From: Pyrus communis
Taxonomy: Eukaryota; Streptophyta; Magnoliopsida; Rosales; Rosaceae
NCBI RefSeq assembly: GCF_963583255.1
Contig: NC_084814.1
Coordinates: forward strand, 25,767,598 to 25,831,597
Direction of reading: 5' to 3'
Length of the DNA: 64,000 nt
Shown here: positions 33,453 through 46,300 of the stretch, piece by piece
Numbering within the stretch: position 1 is the stretch's first letter
How the letters are laid out: the number at the start of each line of letters is the position of its first letter
The notes under the pieces: generated by a model
Database searches by the model: none
Seen by the model: the letters and a program-made list of their open reading frames with translations, nothing else
What the model was told of the DNA's origin: nothing
Position numbers and translations under genes: made by a program

Positions 33453-36338
33453 CTATTCACACTTGATGGACCGGTATATGTGACGGACAAAAAGCAAAGC
33501 TGCACGGAAGCCTACAGTCCCAAGCATGAGGAAGAAACCGTAGCAGATGCATGCCATGTAACCAAAGAAGAACGACGTTTGCATGAATCCTGACATATCC
33601 GAGCGTGCGTAGTAGTAATACAAACAATACGCATAGATAAATAGTCCAGTAGACCCACCACAGAGGAAAGACCTGTAACGAAACCAACAATACATCAGTC
33701 GCGGTATATATTACATCTTCTGAAGTTAAAACTGGTTTACAAATTGACATATAAATGTAAAAGTTTCAAATTAAACTTAATCAGATAATATGGAACACAT
33801 AATACTAAGACCACACTAATGGGAGAGCCGGTAACAGCAAACATATGACTTGAATTTTTTGGTTCTTTGGAACGCATACACAAGAATAAAAAGCATAGTA
33901 ACTTCCATACCCTAACCAAATTAGAATGCACCGATAATAAGCTACTTACCTCCACCACCACTCATGGTCCTCGGCAGCAAGTTGGAAATATGTCAATGCC
34001 ACAGTAATGAAAGCAGTAACGATCAGAAGAATGATAAACACAATAAACAAGATGCTGTAAATGGTGTAAATCCTGTGACCCCATACACTGGCAAATATGT
34101 AGTACAGTTCAATGTATATAGCACTGAAAGGCAGAAAACCGGCCATTGCCATTTGAGGGATTGTTGCCCGGTACCAAGGTAAAGGTGGAATCTCTCTGGG
34201 ATATTTAGTGGTGCGAACAGGGGCTTGGAACTCAGCTTTGCTGTTCTTCCCAGCAATCCCACCTAACACCAGTAAAGGTGATGTTACAAGTGTCCATATC
34301 AGAACTATAACCACAATTGTGCCGAATGGAAGGGCAGCGGTGGCCGTATAAGCAATTGCAACAGTATTCAAAAAGCAGAATGTGAGGAACAGAGGTCCAC
34401 AGAAGAGGCAACCCGTCAACAATAGATTCCTAACCTGTCATACCAGAAAGTTTGAACCTTTAATTATTAAACATCAACTTCAATCAATAATACCAAATCC
34501 ATAGCAGGGATAATTTATCAGTACATACCCAGTTTGATCCCTCTAGCTGACAATAAAATGACGTAGCAGTATAGCCTGCAATTCCTGAAGTGAGTGCATA
34601 AATGACAACCAGAGCAGTAAATAAAGCCCCTCGGTTGTATGGATAAAACACTCCAACAAGTGCGAGTATGAAAATGAACACCGTACTGCATGGAATGGAA
34701 AAAAACATGAGAAGCTTTGTAAACTGAGAGGTGGTGGTGCTACACCTATAGCTGGATAAATGAGCACTTACAGAGTAAATAGTTGGGTTCCTGAACCTAG
34801 AGCTGCTGCAAACAAGGACTTGTATTTGGGGAACCTAAATACATCTCCGTGGATGTATTTCCATCCCGTCTCTTCCTGGTCTTCAGCTGCTTCTTCATCA
34901 TGGGCATATCTTTTATACAGAAAAAGAAACGTAAATGTAAGAACGGGTGAACCGGCACACATAAAACAGGGACAAAAGGATTACTAAATATACTTACTTG
35001 ACAAAATCATTCTTAAGCACTCGCATGAGAATTGTAGCAAGAAACCCAGTCAAGAGGAGAACTGTCACGCATGAATTTATAATTGAGAACCAGTGGATCT
35101 CCAAATGATGAGGCAAGGATGAGGACTGAGAATACTTATCCATCCTCCTATCGAAAGGAGTGGTTGTTTCCTTCCACTCCACAGTATACATGAATTCAAC
35201 ATCAACTTCTTTATCCTCTGTAAGGTCAACCAGTGCATTTGGATCTGTTCGAACATTGACTTCAATCACGCGGTCCTTGTTATAATAGAGATCAAAATGA
35301 ATGTGCTTATAAAGGTAGGTCTTGTACTCGCTCGGGTCTTTGCCTTCCTTGTCAACCTTCCCTATGAAACCCCAAATGGGCAAGTCATCATAATACATCT
35401 GGAAGTAATAGTCCTTGTTGACAGCAGATCTGAACCGGGCTACTTCTTCCTTTGTGAGTGTTTTCTTGCAAGCTACTTCGGTATCTTTATGCCTTAGGAA
35501 CTCAAGTTTGTAAGGGGCACTGACTAAACGATCCCCGTTCAATACTTCACCAAGAGCTTCCCTTTTCTCTTTCACCGCATCTGCAATTAGGTAAATTCAA
35601 TTCGTCGGAGAACATGAACACGTATTGTGAAGGAAGTAAATATGAAAGAAACAAATCGATTTGATACAAACCTGGTGAGCAGAATGGGAGATCAAAGTAT
35701 CGGTACGTTTCACTAGAAGCACCCAAAAAAAAACAAAAAGAACAAAAATTTAGACCATCAGGAACACCAAATTTCCACCACAATCAAACTAACATACAAT
35801 TTATTATCTAGTTGAGCAAAAACAGAGTTAAGATTCGAAGAACAATACACATGCAATTTCGACGAAAACGAAAACACAGGTTGACTAAAGAACTTGATGG
35901 CAAATGACTAAGAACCCAAATCAAATCTTTCAAAAACAGATCAAGCTCTGATATTTACACATAGCCAATGAAAATTCAATTTCCAAATCACAATGTCTAG
36001 CTTATACCAGCTGAACCAGAACTTGTAAATCATGCAAATTTTCTCAGTAACCAAACAAATGGGTGGGAATAAACTCAGATCCATAACAATTAACAGTGAA
36101 ATGAACAAACCCAGAAGCTGAATTGAGCTAAGAAAGCATGGAACTTTGAGATCGAGCAGGGTGGAGTGTTGGGGTTTTACCTGGGGTTGTGAAACGGGCC
36201 GACCTTGTTGGCATACAGAGGGACAAAATCTCCTTCCTTGTACCGATGATCCGACCCGTCGGACCTGACTAGATCCGCACCGGACAGAATTAGCAAGGCA
36301 ATGATGCAGTGTACTCCCACCGCCATGGTCTTCCCCAT
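33453..36338 (-). CDS. Transmembrane 9 superfamily (TM9SF/TMN, endomembrane EMP70 type) protein
   Basis: Seven exons on the minus strand: 36338-36181, 35712-35672, 35580-34998, 34909-34772, 34685-34529, 34434-33950, 33672-33453. The product is 593 aa, the usual size for the short plant TMN group (TMN1-5). Residues 1-26 form a signal peptide. A large lumenal domain (about 27-235) contains YYFQMYYDDLPIWGFIGK. It is followed by a first membrane span (NSCVTVLLLTGFLATILM) and, after a charged cytosolic segment with DEEAAEDQEETGWKYIHGDV, eight further spans. The C-terminus YRSIKCE carries the KXE-type signal that in Arabidopsis EMP/TMN proteins binds COPI and retains them in the Golgi. Family members act in Golgi sorting and protein loading. 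All introns are GT-AG. I cannot separate the TMN paralogues by eye. Confidence 0.96.
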
Positions 36339-37394
36339 TCTCTCTCTCTCTAATCTCTGGAGAGATAAGACAACCACGTTCAGTATATATATTTGATTTG
36401 ATTTCCTAGGTCTGGTTTGGGTCTTTGGTAGTATATTTTGGAATGTGTTATCCACACATCCAATTTTACTTCTTATGCATTTTTGATAATTTATATTTGT
36501 TGATCTTTTTCAATTTATCTGATCCGACGATCGAAAATTAAAAAAAAATGTAAAAAATAAAATATGATGTGAATATCACACCGCTATATTTATTTGGGGT
36601 TTAATTAAATATTAATATTAATGTTGTCATTTAATTAAATGTGTTAAGCTTATAGACTTGGAGTTTTTTTAGAAAGTTTTAACGAAACACTTTCAGTAAT
36701 GTTTACTTTAACGAAAAACGATATTTTTACTCTAAAAGTCACTCATAATACTATTCACTTACAACACATTTTTGTTATTTTGATTAAAACTCAAAATTTT
36801 CAAGCCATTTTCGTTAGTTTTTTATTTATTTTTTATGTTGTGTGTTTATTTACTAACAAAATAGAAGGCAGATAACTAATAATCACACACTATATTGTAC
36901 ACTTAATCTGTGTACAATATTTATTCTATTTATACAATTCCATAGTCATAAATAAAAAAGAATGTGCAAAAAGAAAAAGTTACCAAAAAACAAAAACACG
37001 TTTTTAATATTATAATTTATAATCAAATGCTTGAAAATTATGAAACAGATCAACTGGGGGCTTGTGGTGACAAGGTTGTCTTTGACATGAAATTAAGAAA
37101 ATGTAACCTTTTCTTTTGTATCTTCTCTGATTTATGAATTCTGTCATTTAAAGCACGTAATTGTAATAAACATGTTTGTGTTGAGTTTTTTTCTTGCACA
37201 CACAAAATCAAAAAAATTTGTCACTCCGACAATGTAATTAGTAATTTAATACTTAAAATTTTATGTAATTAGTGGTGTGGTGGTCGTGACCTTCAACTTC
37301 AACTTAGTGTAGTAATATCGATAAGAAAAAATTATAAACTCAATTGAATTGAAATTATTGAATCACATTACTAGTAAATAACATTTTATTATTA
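36339..37394. other. TMN upstream region
   Basis: The first bases upstream of the TMN start are CT-rich (likely 5' untranslated region). Beyond is AT-rich sequence with one MITE (36670-36820) and no gene. Confidence 0.55.
36670..36820. mobile_element. MITE of the TTTTAACGAAA family, copy 1
   Basis: About 150 bp, beginning AAAGTTTTAACGAAACACTT, with internal TTTTTACTCTAAAAGTCACTC and ending CATTTTCGTTAGTTTT. Two related copies lie at 37395-37549 and 39154-39298. The ends are loosely inverted (TTTTAACG against CGTTAG). Recalled as common in apple/pear DNA. Target duplications were not resolved. Confidence 0.55.
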
Positions 37395-37549
37395 GGAAAT
37401 TTTAACTAAAAGCTCATTGTATTGTTTATTTTAACAAACAAAACTACATTTTTACACTAAAAAATCAATCATGGTACTACTTACTTTACCATTTATTTTG
37501 TCCTTATCGTTAGAACTCAAAAATTTTAAATCATTTTCATTAATCTTCC
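37395..37549. mobile_element. MITE of the TTTTAACGAAA family, copy 2
   Basis: 155 bp, beginning GGAAATTTTAACTAAAAGCT and ending TTTCATTAATCTTCC, so the outermost GGAA/TTCC bases are inverted. It keeps the middle words TTTTTACACTAAAAA and GTTAGAACTCAAAAATTTT seen in the other copies. Confidence 0.6.
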
Positions 37550-37937
37550 TTTATTAATTTATTAGTTAATGTGGAAATAATTTGTTTTGTTTTAATGTGA
37601 AACAAAAATGAGGCGAACAAAGGTGACGGAGACGGAGTGCCTCACCACGTCGTGAGATGTTTGATGCCTTACCGACGCTTTGGTACCTACCTTATGCCGT
37701 AGGGTGCGCCTCACGCTTCTCTTTTTTTATTTCTTCTTTCTTTCTCTGTCTACGTGGTGACACGTGATTGGGGAGTTTTGTGGAGTGAGGAATCTGGTGG
37801 TTTGGTGGTCAACTCCTTGGGATGATTCCTTGGCCTCCTCCCTCCCTATTCGGATCTGAATTCCCCACTTGGCCACGTAGCAATATGGGTCCATTTTCTA
37901 GCAATTTAGGGTTGATCACAAAAATAACGCTACACGA

Positions 37938-38098
37938 GAAATTTCCATTGTAACTGGAACGCAAGTGCACCACGTGTTTTATAAGTGATGAAAAATTATA
38001 TTGTGTAAGTTATTAAATTTTTAGCATACATATTTCGTCGTTTGTATAATAACACTTAATATATTATTCCGTGTTTCAATCACATTGAAAAATCTCTC
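37938..38098. mobile_element. Mutator-like MITE related to 14912-15113
   Basis: 161 bp, beginning GAAATTTCCATTGTAACTGG and ending CATTGAAAAATCTCTC, the same right end as the element at 14912-15113. The flanks ACGCTACACGA and ACGTTACACGC match at 9 of 11 bases, a decayed target duplication. Confidence 0.55.
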
Positions 38099-38144
38099 AC
38101 GTTACACGCATCAAATTTTTCACAATGGTTCAGCACTAGTCGAA

Positions 38145-38320
38145 TGGGCTTTGACGGACTGGTACACCCGTTGAACCAATCATGGACTTATTCACACATA
38201 AAGTCCAGCCCATCTTTTCCAGAGTACTATAAACTCCAGGCCCAGCGAAGGATTTTGAGCTCACATTTCTTCCGATGTTGGAGGGCCCAATTTTGTCTGA
38301 AGGGAAAAATGAGAAGCCCA
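38145..38320. promoter_or_regulatory. Cluster of site II-type (TGGGCY) motifs
   Basis: Five TGGGCY/RGCCCA motifs in 176 bp: TGGGCT at 38145, AGCCCA at 38207, GGCCCA at 38239, GGCCCA at 38284 and AGCCCA at 38315. In Arabidopsis such clusters are TCP-binding site II elements of housekeeping promoters. They lie about 1.9 kb before the first kinase ATG and 1.8 kb from the TMN start, so the target gene is unclear and the regulatory role is inference. Confidence 0.3.
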
Positions 38321-38444
38321 AAATTATTTCAAATTGTTCTTAGATCATTTGTACCTAGGAGGCCGCACAACAAATTAAGAGCCAAAATGGACGGAACGCA
38401 TGATGTACTCATGTTGTCTCTCACATAATTGAAATAGGGTCACC

Positions 38445-38630
38445 CACAACCACAAGATGGTTCAGTGGTTGGAAAAGAAATTTAAGCTCGTATTTCACAC
38501 GGTGCATTCTAGGTTTAATTTGTATCACTAGTGAATCACAGTGGCCGTAATTGAAATTATCTTGTCAATACTACTAGGAGATACCAAACCATAGACAACT
38601 TAGATACTGCTGTATAAATAGTATGCATTT
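38445..38630 (+). mobile_element. Possible degenerate tRNA-derived SINE
   Basis: A box-A-like TGGTTCAGTGGTTGG (about 38458-38472) and, about 40 bp on, a box-B-like AGGTTTAATT (38511-38520) are in the order and spacing of a tRNA-type promoter. There is no clear tail or target duplication. Confidence 0.35.
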
Positions 38631-39153
38631 AAAAATAAAATTATTATTCAGTAACTCAAAATAATTTTTTTTTTCCAAAAGTAATTCAAAATAGGTATTA
38701 CCCACTTTTATTTTCTCCTTTATGTAATTCACTAGGAAGTTTTGTAAGAATTTACTATAATTATTTTATTGTTTGTTAGATAATTATACTCTTAACAATA
38801 GCTCAATTGAAACTGCGTTTAAAGTTACTAAAAATATTTTTAAAATGACTTAAAAGTGCTTTAAAATACTACTTGCATATTTTTTTTCAAATCTTAAACC
38901 AATAATACTTTTAGTCATTTTAAAAATATTTTTCAAACGATTCGTGTCTTCTTCTTTAATCTACTGTATTCTTATAAAAAATAAATAAAAAAGGACCAAC
39001 CGGTGGCTTAAAAACCCACCGAGGCATTTCAGCCCTTGATCACTATCATGCGGTTCATCAACAACAAAAATTGAACTCTCTGTTAGATATAAATTAGTAT
39101 AAAATTCTTATTCTTAATAATTTATACGACATAAGTTGTATTTTATATTATAA

Positions 39154-39298
39154 GGGAATTTTAACGAAACATTTTCGGTAGTATTCATTTTTAACAAAAA
39201 ATATATTTTTACTCTAAAAAGTCACTATTCACTTACAACACATTTTTGTTATTTTGATTAAAACTCAAAGTTTTAAAAGTTATTTTCATTAATTTTCT
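39154..39298. mobile_element. MITE of the TTTTAACGAAA family, copy 3
   Basis: About 145 bp, beginning GGGAATTTTAACGAAACATT and ending TTTTCATTAATTTTC. It is closest to copy 1, sharing the segment ATTCACTTACAACACATTTT exactly. Confidence 0.6.
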
Positions 39299-40338
39299 TA
39301 AGAAAAATAACAATAAACGAGAATAGTGATATATTAATATTTTTTTATGGTCATAAAATTGAGAGTAGTGAGTGAATATATTCAAGTTATTCCATGAGCA
39401 TCAAAATCTAAAACTAATCGAAGCTTTTGGTTTTTGGACCACCTCCACCTCGATTCAGGAGACTACGCCTCCCTCCTCCCAAAAGCCTACAAAGACGAGA
39501 AACAAAAGAAGCAGCAGCGCCGGCAGCAACCGGCCACTTCCATTCCCACCAGGTGCCTCTCTTCTCTTCATCCGCCGCTCTCTTGTTTATCTAACCACCG
39601 TTTCTTTTTTCTAATTGCAAGTTTCAACCTTTTTTTGTCCCCTTCTCCGATGCCCAGAAATCATTTTCCCCATACAAATCACGGGTTTAAATTAAAAATC
39701 AGATCTTGATTTTCTCCGGCCGAGAAATAGTCTAGTGTTTTGTTGCAACGGCTATGAAAGTTTCGTGGGATTTGAATCCCACTCCGCGAACTTGTAAATC
39801 TGTTGGGATTTTAAGGGTTTGTAAATTTTGATTTGTGGGATTTGGGAATCGCGGTCTGCCTGTAAATGCCCGATCCACGTTGAGAATGCGCGGTTACGGG
39901 ATGGAAAGTCGGGCCTGCACTCTCATGTAATGCATTTTTACAACTTGGGTTTTGAATTTTTTCTGGGAAAAGTTAAATTGTTTTTCTTTGTTTGGTTGCT
40001 CGGAAAATGTGGGGGAAAGGAAAATAATTTTTTTGATATTCTGAATGTTCCATTTTTTTCGTTATTCAGGACAGTAGAAGACAAAATGGCACCAGTCTTT
40101 GAGCTTAATACAAGGTAACTTCTTCACTTTATTTGGAAGGAAGGAATGTCAAGTTCGTTTCTTTCATTTAATTTTTAGAAAATCTGTTATGTTTTTTCAC
40201 TTTCTTAGCAAAGTGGGGCAAACTGGAAGATGGGTTTTTGAACTTTTGTTTAGGATGAGCTTTTGTTAATGGTGTGTTCTCAGGATTGGTGGGTGCTTGT
40301 TTTTTTTATGCATGCTTGTAGGTTTTAGGAGGCTGAAA

Positions 40339-43300
40339 ATGGCGGACTCAAACTCTGTTGACATTATTCTGGACTTTCTGCGGAAGAATAGGTTTTTAAG
40401 GGCAGAGGCAGCTCTTCGAAGTGAGCTTGGTAATCGTCCTGATTTGAATGGTTTCCTTCAGAAGCTTACTTTTGAGGAGAAGGATTCTGGTCATTCGTCG
40501 GAAGCTGAAAACGGGGACAAGCTAGTGGTGGAAAATCAAGGCTTGGGATCTCGGAATGGTGATGAAGTTTCTCAGGAACTTATAGTGAAAGAGATTGAGT
40601 GTGGAACTGGTAGAAATGGGTCTGAAAGCAAATGGAAAAATGCTGCTTCTATTGGGGAGTGGAATAAATCAGTTGATGTGGCTGGGATAAATCACAAGAG
40701 CTTTGCATTCTCTAAAGGTTTAGAGGACACCGTGCTTGATTTATATTCTTGGAAGTCCAGTCCGAGCAATGGACCTGCAGAACCTTATCAAAGTGATGGT
40801 GGTGGTATTATCAGTAACTTCCCAGAGCCTCAGATATCCCAACAATCAAAGAATCATACAACTGAAGTTCCCAATTCAGGTAAAGCCATTTTGAAATATG
40901 GAGAAGAGATTAGCTTTTCTGGTGAAAACAAAACCTCTTGGTCTGGAAGTACTAGCAAACCTAGTGTGGAATTCAAGTATGACAGAACCCAAACAAGTGA
41001 ACCTATGGAACTTGACCGACAACTTAAGACGAGTACCACGTTCTTCAAAGAAAATGCAGAAGAGTTTTGCTTTTCTGGTGAAAAGAAAACCTCTTGGTCT
41101 GGAAGTACTAGCAAACCTAGTGTGGAATTCAAGTATGACAGAACCCAAACAAGTGAACCTAAGGAACTTGACCAACAACTTAAGACGAGTACCACATTCT
41201 TCAAAGAAAATGCAGCAGAGAATCCTTGGCCAAGAATCGAAGAACCAACAAATCCACCTTCAGAGATGTGGAAAGATTGTTCTGTCAAGACCGTGTTTCC
41301 TTTCTCCAAGGGTGATGTGTCAACGAGTTATGATAGTGCTTCTGGTTCTGACAAAAAAGAAGGAAAGAGAAAAACTGAGTTGACTGATATTAGGGCAACA
41401 ATAAAGGAGCAGGTTGATGAGGTGGGAAGAGCTTTATACTTAAGCCAGTCACAAGGGAGTTCTGAGCAAAAGACCATTAGTAATTTAGTTTTTCCTATTT
41501 TGTCCGAGAATCAAAAGGAAGATTTCCCTAGGCTGCCACCAGTCAAACTCAAGTCAGAGGACAAACCATTGAATGTTAATTGGGAGGAAAAGTTTGAACG
41601 AGACGGACCTGGCGCGAAACTCAGCTCTGCTGACAATGCTCTTATTGGGTCTTATTTGGATGTACCTATTGGACAAGAAATCAACTCTTCAGGTTAGTTG
41701 TTGATACTCTTTGTTTTGTTTTAAGTAGCTATTGTAGTCGTCAGTTTATTTTTATTTTCTGGGCTTTCAAGACTTAAAATCATTGCAGACCTTTTCATTC
41801 TTATGTGCTTGGCAGCTATCTTCCTCAATGGTCATTTTTACTCATTCCTTTGTTTGCTTAGATAAGTAGAGTTTGTCTTGACCATTCCTCAAATTTTTGG
41901 ATTTCTGAAGTTGTTCAGAGTCAAATTTCTTGTTGGTTGTTTTGATATGTCTAGTCTCTAATTTCTTCTTTAAAGATTATGGTTCAGGTGGAAAAAGACC
42001 TGTAGGAGGCAGTTGGCTGTCTGTAAGTCAGGGGATTGCAGAGGACGCATCTGATCTGGTTTCTGGTTTTGCTACCGTTGGTGATGGATTGAGTGAAACG
42101 ATTGACTACCCATATTGGGACTCTGATGAATATGATGATGATGATGATGTCGGATACATGAGACAACCTATTGAAGATGAGTCATGGTTTCTGGCCCATG
42201 AAATTGATTATCCTAGTGACAATGAAAAGGGAACAGGTCATGGGAGTGTTCCAGATCCACAGGAAAGGGGCCCAACCAAAGAGGAGGATGATGATCAATC
42301 TTTTGCTGAGGAGGATTCTTATTTATCTGGTGAGCGATACTTTCAAGCGAAAAATGTTGAACCAATTATAACTTCAGATGATCCTATGGGATTATCAGTG
42401 ACTGAATTGTATGGGAGAACCGATGAGAATGATTTAATAGCTCAATATGATGGACAGTTGATGGATGAAGAGGAGCTTAATTTAATGCGTTCAGAACCTG
42501 TCTGGCAGGGCTTTGTCACTCAGACCAATGAACTCATCATGTTAGGGGATGGGAAAGTTGTGAATGAGAATGGAAGGCCACGTCTGGAAGAGGTTTGTGT
42601 GGATGACGACCAGCTTGGTTCAGTAAGATCAATAGGTGTGGGAATCAATAGCGAAGCTGCTGATATCGGCAGTGAAGTACGGGAAAGTTTGATTGGAGGC
42701 AGTAGTGAAGGGGATCTAGAATACTTTCGGGACCATGATGTAGGAATTGGTGGGCCACGGAAGAATCATCAGGACTCAGATAAGAAACATATTGATAGAC
42801 TTGAGAAGGACAAGAAGAAAACTAGTAAACATGAGGCAAATAAATATACAGTTGAGAACAATGATGGTGCTTTTAGACAGAAGAAAAATCATTCAGAAGG
42901 GGGATTTTCATTCCCCCCACCACTGAGAGATGGACAATTGGTGCAGGCAAGCTCTAGTAAACCTTTATGGTCGAACAACTGCAATGCTGTTGTCACTGAA
43001 GAACCTGATGATGATAAAATGCTTGCTTCGTGGAGGGAGAAAAGTAACGAGTCCTCACCTAGAATGAGTTCTAGGGATGAAAATAATGCTAATGCTGTTA
43101 GATCCACAAACTCGACTCCCTCAACGCTCTCTAATTATGCTTATGCTGAAAGAGAGCATGCCAAGCAAGAAGAAGATGAGAAAATTACTGCTGTTAGGGA
43201 AGAAGATACGGGGGCATCACTTGAGGATGAAGAGGCGGCTGCTGTGCAAGAGCAAGTAAGGCAAATAAAGGTTCAAGAGGAAGAGTTTGAGACCTTCAAC

Positions 43301-46300
43301 CTCAAGATTGTGCACAGGAAAAACAGGCACGTCTTCACATATTCACCAGTCTCAAATGTAAATTAATTGATCATGGTTCATTACAGGAGCATTGTGTTTC
43401 GGGTGTTGGATTTTTCTGTTTACACCAATAATACATTTTAAAAAGCTCTGGAAACTTTTGAAACTGTAGCATTAGACCTTTCTTCAAGAAAGAAGAATAA
43501 TACCTTAATAACTCCCGTCTCTTTCACTCTCTCTCTGTGTTTCCTTTATTTTTCTTTTGTGTACAGCATAAACAACATCATGACAACACAATCCGCCTAA
43601 ACTTGAAACAGCTTTCTTGTGTGATTTCTTTTGTTGAGACATGTACTCTTTGTGATGGACTTTAGTCTTTCTGCTTTTGCTTATGTGTCTCGCTGCTTTG
43701 AAGCTCTTCATTGCTATCTAATTTATCATTGGCTACTTAACTTGATTCTGATTTGAACCCCATGTTTTTGTTCCGCAGAACTGGCTTTGAGGAGGACAAA
43801 AATTTTCATGTTGTTATGAATTCTGTGTTAGCTGGCCGCTATCATGTCACCGAATATCTTGGATCAGCTGCATTCAGCAAAGCTATTCAAGCTCATGATC
43901 TACATACAGGCATGGATGTATGTGTGAAAATTATAAAGAACAACAAAGACTTCTTTGATCAGAGCCTTGATGAGATAAAGCTTCTCAAATACGTCAATAA
44001 GCATGATCCTGGTGACAAGTACCACATTCTTCGTTTGTACGATTACTTCTACTATCGAGTAAGGAAATGCACAGTTTGACATTTACTTTATCTTATTTGG
44101 TAGCTTTTATAAAACTTTGAGATAGATAATTGTTTCATATGTGCACATTTATTTGCTAGATTTGTATGACTCATCTTTCATTGTCTTATGTACCTGGGAC
44201 TCCTATGCTTCAGGACAGTACCTTTTGCTAGCATGGGGAGGGAAAAACTTGAAATTTTTGTATATCTATTCTGTGGTTAATTATGTTAAGATTGAGATTC
44301 CTTTGGGGGCAGGTTTTTTACAGTCATTTGTATTCCCAACTTGCGCCTCCTGTTAGTGCATTGGTCTTGTTCGTGCATTTATAAGTTACATATTTGTCTC
44401 AATGAATGTTAATTAGAATTTGACTTTGTGTGGTAGGAACATTTGTTAATAGTATGTGAACTTCTCAAAGCAAACTTGTATGAATTTCATAAGTTTAATC
44501 GGGAGTCAGGAGGGGAGGTCTACTTCACAATGCCACGACTGCAGGTTTGTTTGGTCCCATTTTCTATTTGACAACCGTTTAGTTTTTTTTTTTTTATGCT
44601 GGTGGTTTAAATTTATTGAACATTATGCAGTCAATTACGATTCAGTGTCTAGAAGCGCTCCAGTTTTTACATGGCCTTGGCATGATACATTGTGACTTGA
44701 AACCTGAGAATATACTGGTAAAAAGCTACAGTAGATGTGAGGTCAAAGTCATTGATCTTGGGAGTAGTTGCTTTGAGACGGATCATCTCTGCTCCTATGT
44801 TCAGTCCAGATCCTATCGTGCTCCTGAAGTTATCTTGGGACTTCCATATGATAAGAAGATAGATATATGGTCACTTGGCTGCATCTTGGCCGAACTTTGT
44901 ACTGGCAATGTAAGTGCTTTGCATCCTTGTATACTTATCATTAGATTTTTAATTTCCTAATATACTTATTACAAACAAGGTAACTAAATATTGAGTTTTT
45001 TGCTATAAGCAAAATATTCAGTTATCTGGTACTTGAGATCTGTTAATATCTTAATGTTAAGCTCTAACCTGACTGGTAGTTGAAGTAAATCTCAGCTTCT
45101 GTAAGAATACTGGCTTATTTACGTGTTTGTGCCTGTCTGTGTACATAGAGTCGTGATTATTATTGTTATCATTCTGTATGATGTCTCTGGTAAGTTCTGT
45201 GGTTCATCCATAAATCCATTCGAATTTCTAGTAGATGCGGAGATGAAAACCTTAACATGGATTTATGAGATAAATGACAAAGCAAAACAAGTGTGTTTTT
45301 CTCAGATATTGTTGTGCAGACTTGTCTACTCACTGATGTTGCTATGAATTTTTGTTGTGTTACGAACGCTTTGATGCCTATAAAATCAACTAAAGGAACT
45401 AAGAAGATTATACCTGAACCGCATGCAGGAAATGGTGTATAACATTGTGTCAGTATATCTGATTCGGTTCTTCGTTCAGAGCTTCAGCTATACATAGAAT
45501 AAAGTACATATACTGAACAGAAATCTTTCTTAGTACAAGTATATGTAAAAGCCCTATAGATACACAATGTTATAGTTCACTTCTCATGGGAAAAAGTACA
45601 TACTATCCATGTGGCTGGCCAAAAGTATTTGAAACTGTAGACAAATCAAGTGTAGGAAATAGTGTATAATATTTAGTTGTCATTATTTTTTGGCAACGAG
45701 GATTAGGGTTGTGTGATTTTATTGCCATTTGAAACTACTACAACTTCTCTGGAAAGTAAACAAAATCATGATATTGGTACTAAATGTTGAAATGACCTTG
45801 CTTTGTGTAGGTACTCTTCCAGAATGATTCACCTGCAACTTTACTTGCACGGGTGATGGGAATCATTTCCCCTATTGATCAAGGCATGCTAGCGAAAGGG
45901 CGTGATACATACAAATACTTCACAAAAAATCACATGCTTTATGAACGGAATCAGGTAAGCCATACAGATTTGAGTTAATTACTCCATTTCATAAATCTTT
46001 GTAAATTCATGAACCTGCTTTCCCCAATTCTGTAGGGTAGTGTATGTACAAACACTGGTAACTAGTTTACAAGGTATTCATGTATTTATTTATCTATCTC
46101 GTAAACAATGCTATTCTCCTCTGTTCTTCAGGAAACTAACAGACTGGAATACCTGATACCAAAGAAGACATCCCTGAGGCACAGGCTTCCAATGGGGGAC
46201 CAAAGCTTCATTGACTTCATTGCTCATCTGCTTGAGATAAACCCGAAGAAGCGCCCTTCTGCATCTGACGCTCTGAAGCACCCGTGGCTATCATATCCTT

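Larger units (their letters stand above)
38099..40085. other. Spacer and 5' region of the DYRK-type kinase gene
   Basis: It contains a cluster of TGGGCY-type motifs (38145-38320), a possible SINE (about 38445-38630), a MITE (39154-39298) and, from about 39420, sequence likely to be the 5' untranslated exon(s) of the kinase gene (GC-richer, pyrimidine-rich near 39550-39720). No independent gene is seen; the open frames at 39372-39614, 39434-39709 and 39828-40118 overlap this leader. Confidence 0.5.

Noticed and set aside
40854..41309. 151-codon and 100-codon minus-strand frames and a 161-codon alternative plus frame
   Set aside because: Shadows of the DYRK-type coding exon; the repeated look comes from the 156-bp tandem duplication.
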